In this document: piece after piece, positions 35,030 to 35,196 of the stretch
Numbering within the stretch: the first letter of the stretch is position 1
Layout: each line of letters opens with the position of its first letter
Source: Acidobacteriota bacterium
GTDB taxonomy: Bacteria; Acidobacteriota; Terriglobia; Terriglobales; Acidobacteriaceae
Direction: 5' to 3'
Length of the DNA: 35,196 nt
Assembly (NCBI GenBank): GCA_021779935.1
Contig: JAJXZT010000031.1
Location: 1-35,196 of the forward strand
Notes under the pieces: generated by a model
The model's database searches: none
What the model was told of the DNA's origin: nothing
The model's input: the letters and a program-made list of their open reading frames with translations, nothing else
Position numbers and translations under genes: made by a program

Positions 35030-35070
35030 GCACCCTCAAACCATCGTAGTCGATGAGATGTGGGGCACCC
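35021..35070. repeat. Direct repeat pair AGATRTGGGGCACCC
   Basis: Two 15-mers (35021-35035 and 35056-35070) differ at one base. The first overlaps the right arm of the adjacent palindrome, so both probably belong to one repeat family. Confidence 0.6.
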
Positions 35071-35196
35071 GGCGGGGAACTTGGGGGAGAAGAACCGATC
35101 AGCCGCTCAGTCGGGCTTTCACTCCATCCTTTCGCGATCGTTCCCCCATTGATAGAATCTCGGACGCGCTGCGCGCGGCTTTGTTTCTACCCACAT

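Larger units (their letters stand above)
34735..35196. other. Repeat-rich intergenic tail of the window
   Basis: No gene is supported in these ~460 bases. TTTTCGGATTG occurs twice (34773-34783 and 34789-34799). Two purine-rich stretches, CGCAGAGGGCGCGGAGG around 34819 and CCACAGAGGCACCGAGACA around 34873, look like copies of a degenerate dispersed motif. Hairpin and direct repeats near 35000 are listed separately. The last ~100 bases show nothing assignable and may be upstream DNA of the next gene. Confidence 0.55.

Overview
The window looks like a chromosome segment of an Acidobacteriota (Terriglobia/Koribacter-like) bacterium. The reasons are a TonB receptor with an N-terminal carboxypeptidase-regulatory domain, a long lipoprotein of bacterial Ig repeats with a Gly/Ser/Thr-rich tail, diderm outer-membrane assembly genes, moderate-to-high GC, and many GTG/TTG starts. 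The phylum is an inference from gene style; no 16S gene is present.

Layout. 1-4245: the right end of an IS5-family element sits inside a TonB-type outer-membrane receptor gene. Upstream of that gene are a zinc-finger anti-sigma factor and an ECF sigma factor, all on the minus strand. 4246-4949: intergenic DNA with two perfect inverted repeats, then tRNA-Leu(UAG). 4950-10165: mixed housekeeping and accessory genes, namely a DUF3467 protein, an ArnT/PMT-like membrane glycosyltransferase, a family-5 uracil-DNA glycosylase, a secreted C45-like hydrolase, a small membrane protein and an ABM-fold protein. 10354-22085: a proteostasis block (tig, clpP, clpX, lon, engB). It is interrupted between clpX and lon by a 3.9-kb Ig-repeat lipoprotein gene in the opposite orientation plus about 0.8 kb of unexplained DNA. 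22168-31639: minus-strand envelope genes in the order bamA, SurA-like chaperone, tamB, pcm, then a triple-BON protein behind an operator-like palindrome. 31849-35196: a ThiF/MoeB-type E1 enzyme, a secreted helical protein of unknown function, and a repeat-rich intergenic tail.

How the genes fit together. Trigger factor, ClpXP and Lon cover cytoplasmic folding and proteolysis. The bamA-surA-like-tamB-pcm genes are joined by a 1-nt overlap and two 6-nt gaps, which implies one transcript for outer-membrane protein delivery, insertion and repair. The sigma/anti-sigma pair probably once controlled the adjacent receptor, which the IS has truncated.

I found no CRISPR array, prophage, toxin-antitoxin or recognisable defence system. 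The items most worth a second look are the seven-POTRA BamA with its PPIase-less SurA-like partner and TamB, the tetR-type palindrome before the BON gene, the insertion splitting clpX from lon, and the IS-broken receptor next to an intact sigma/anti-sigma pair.
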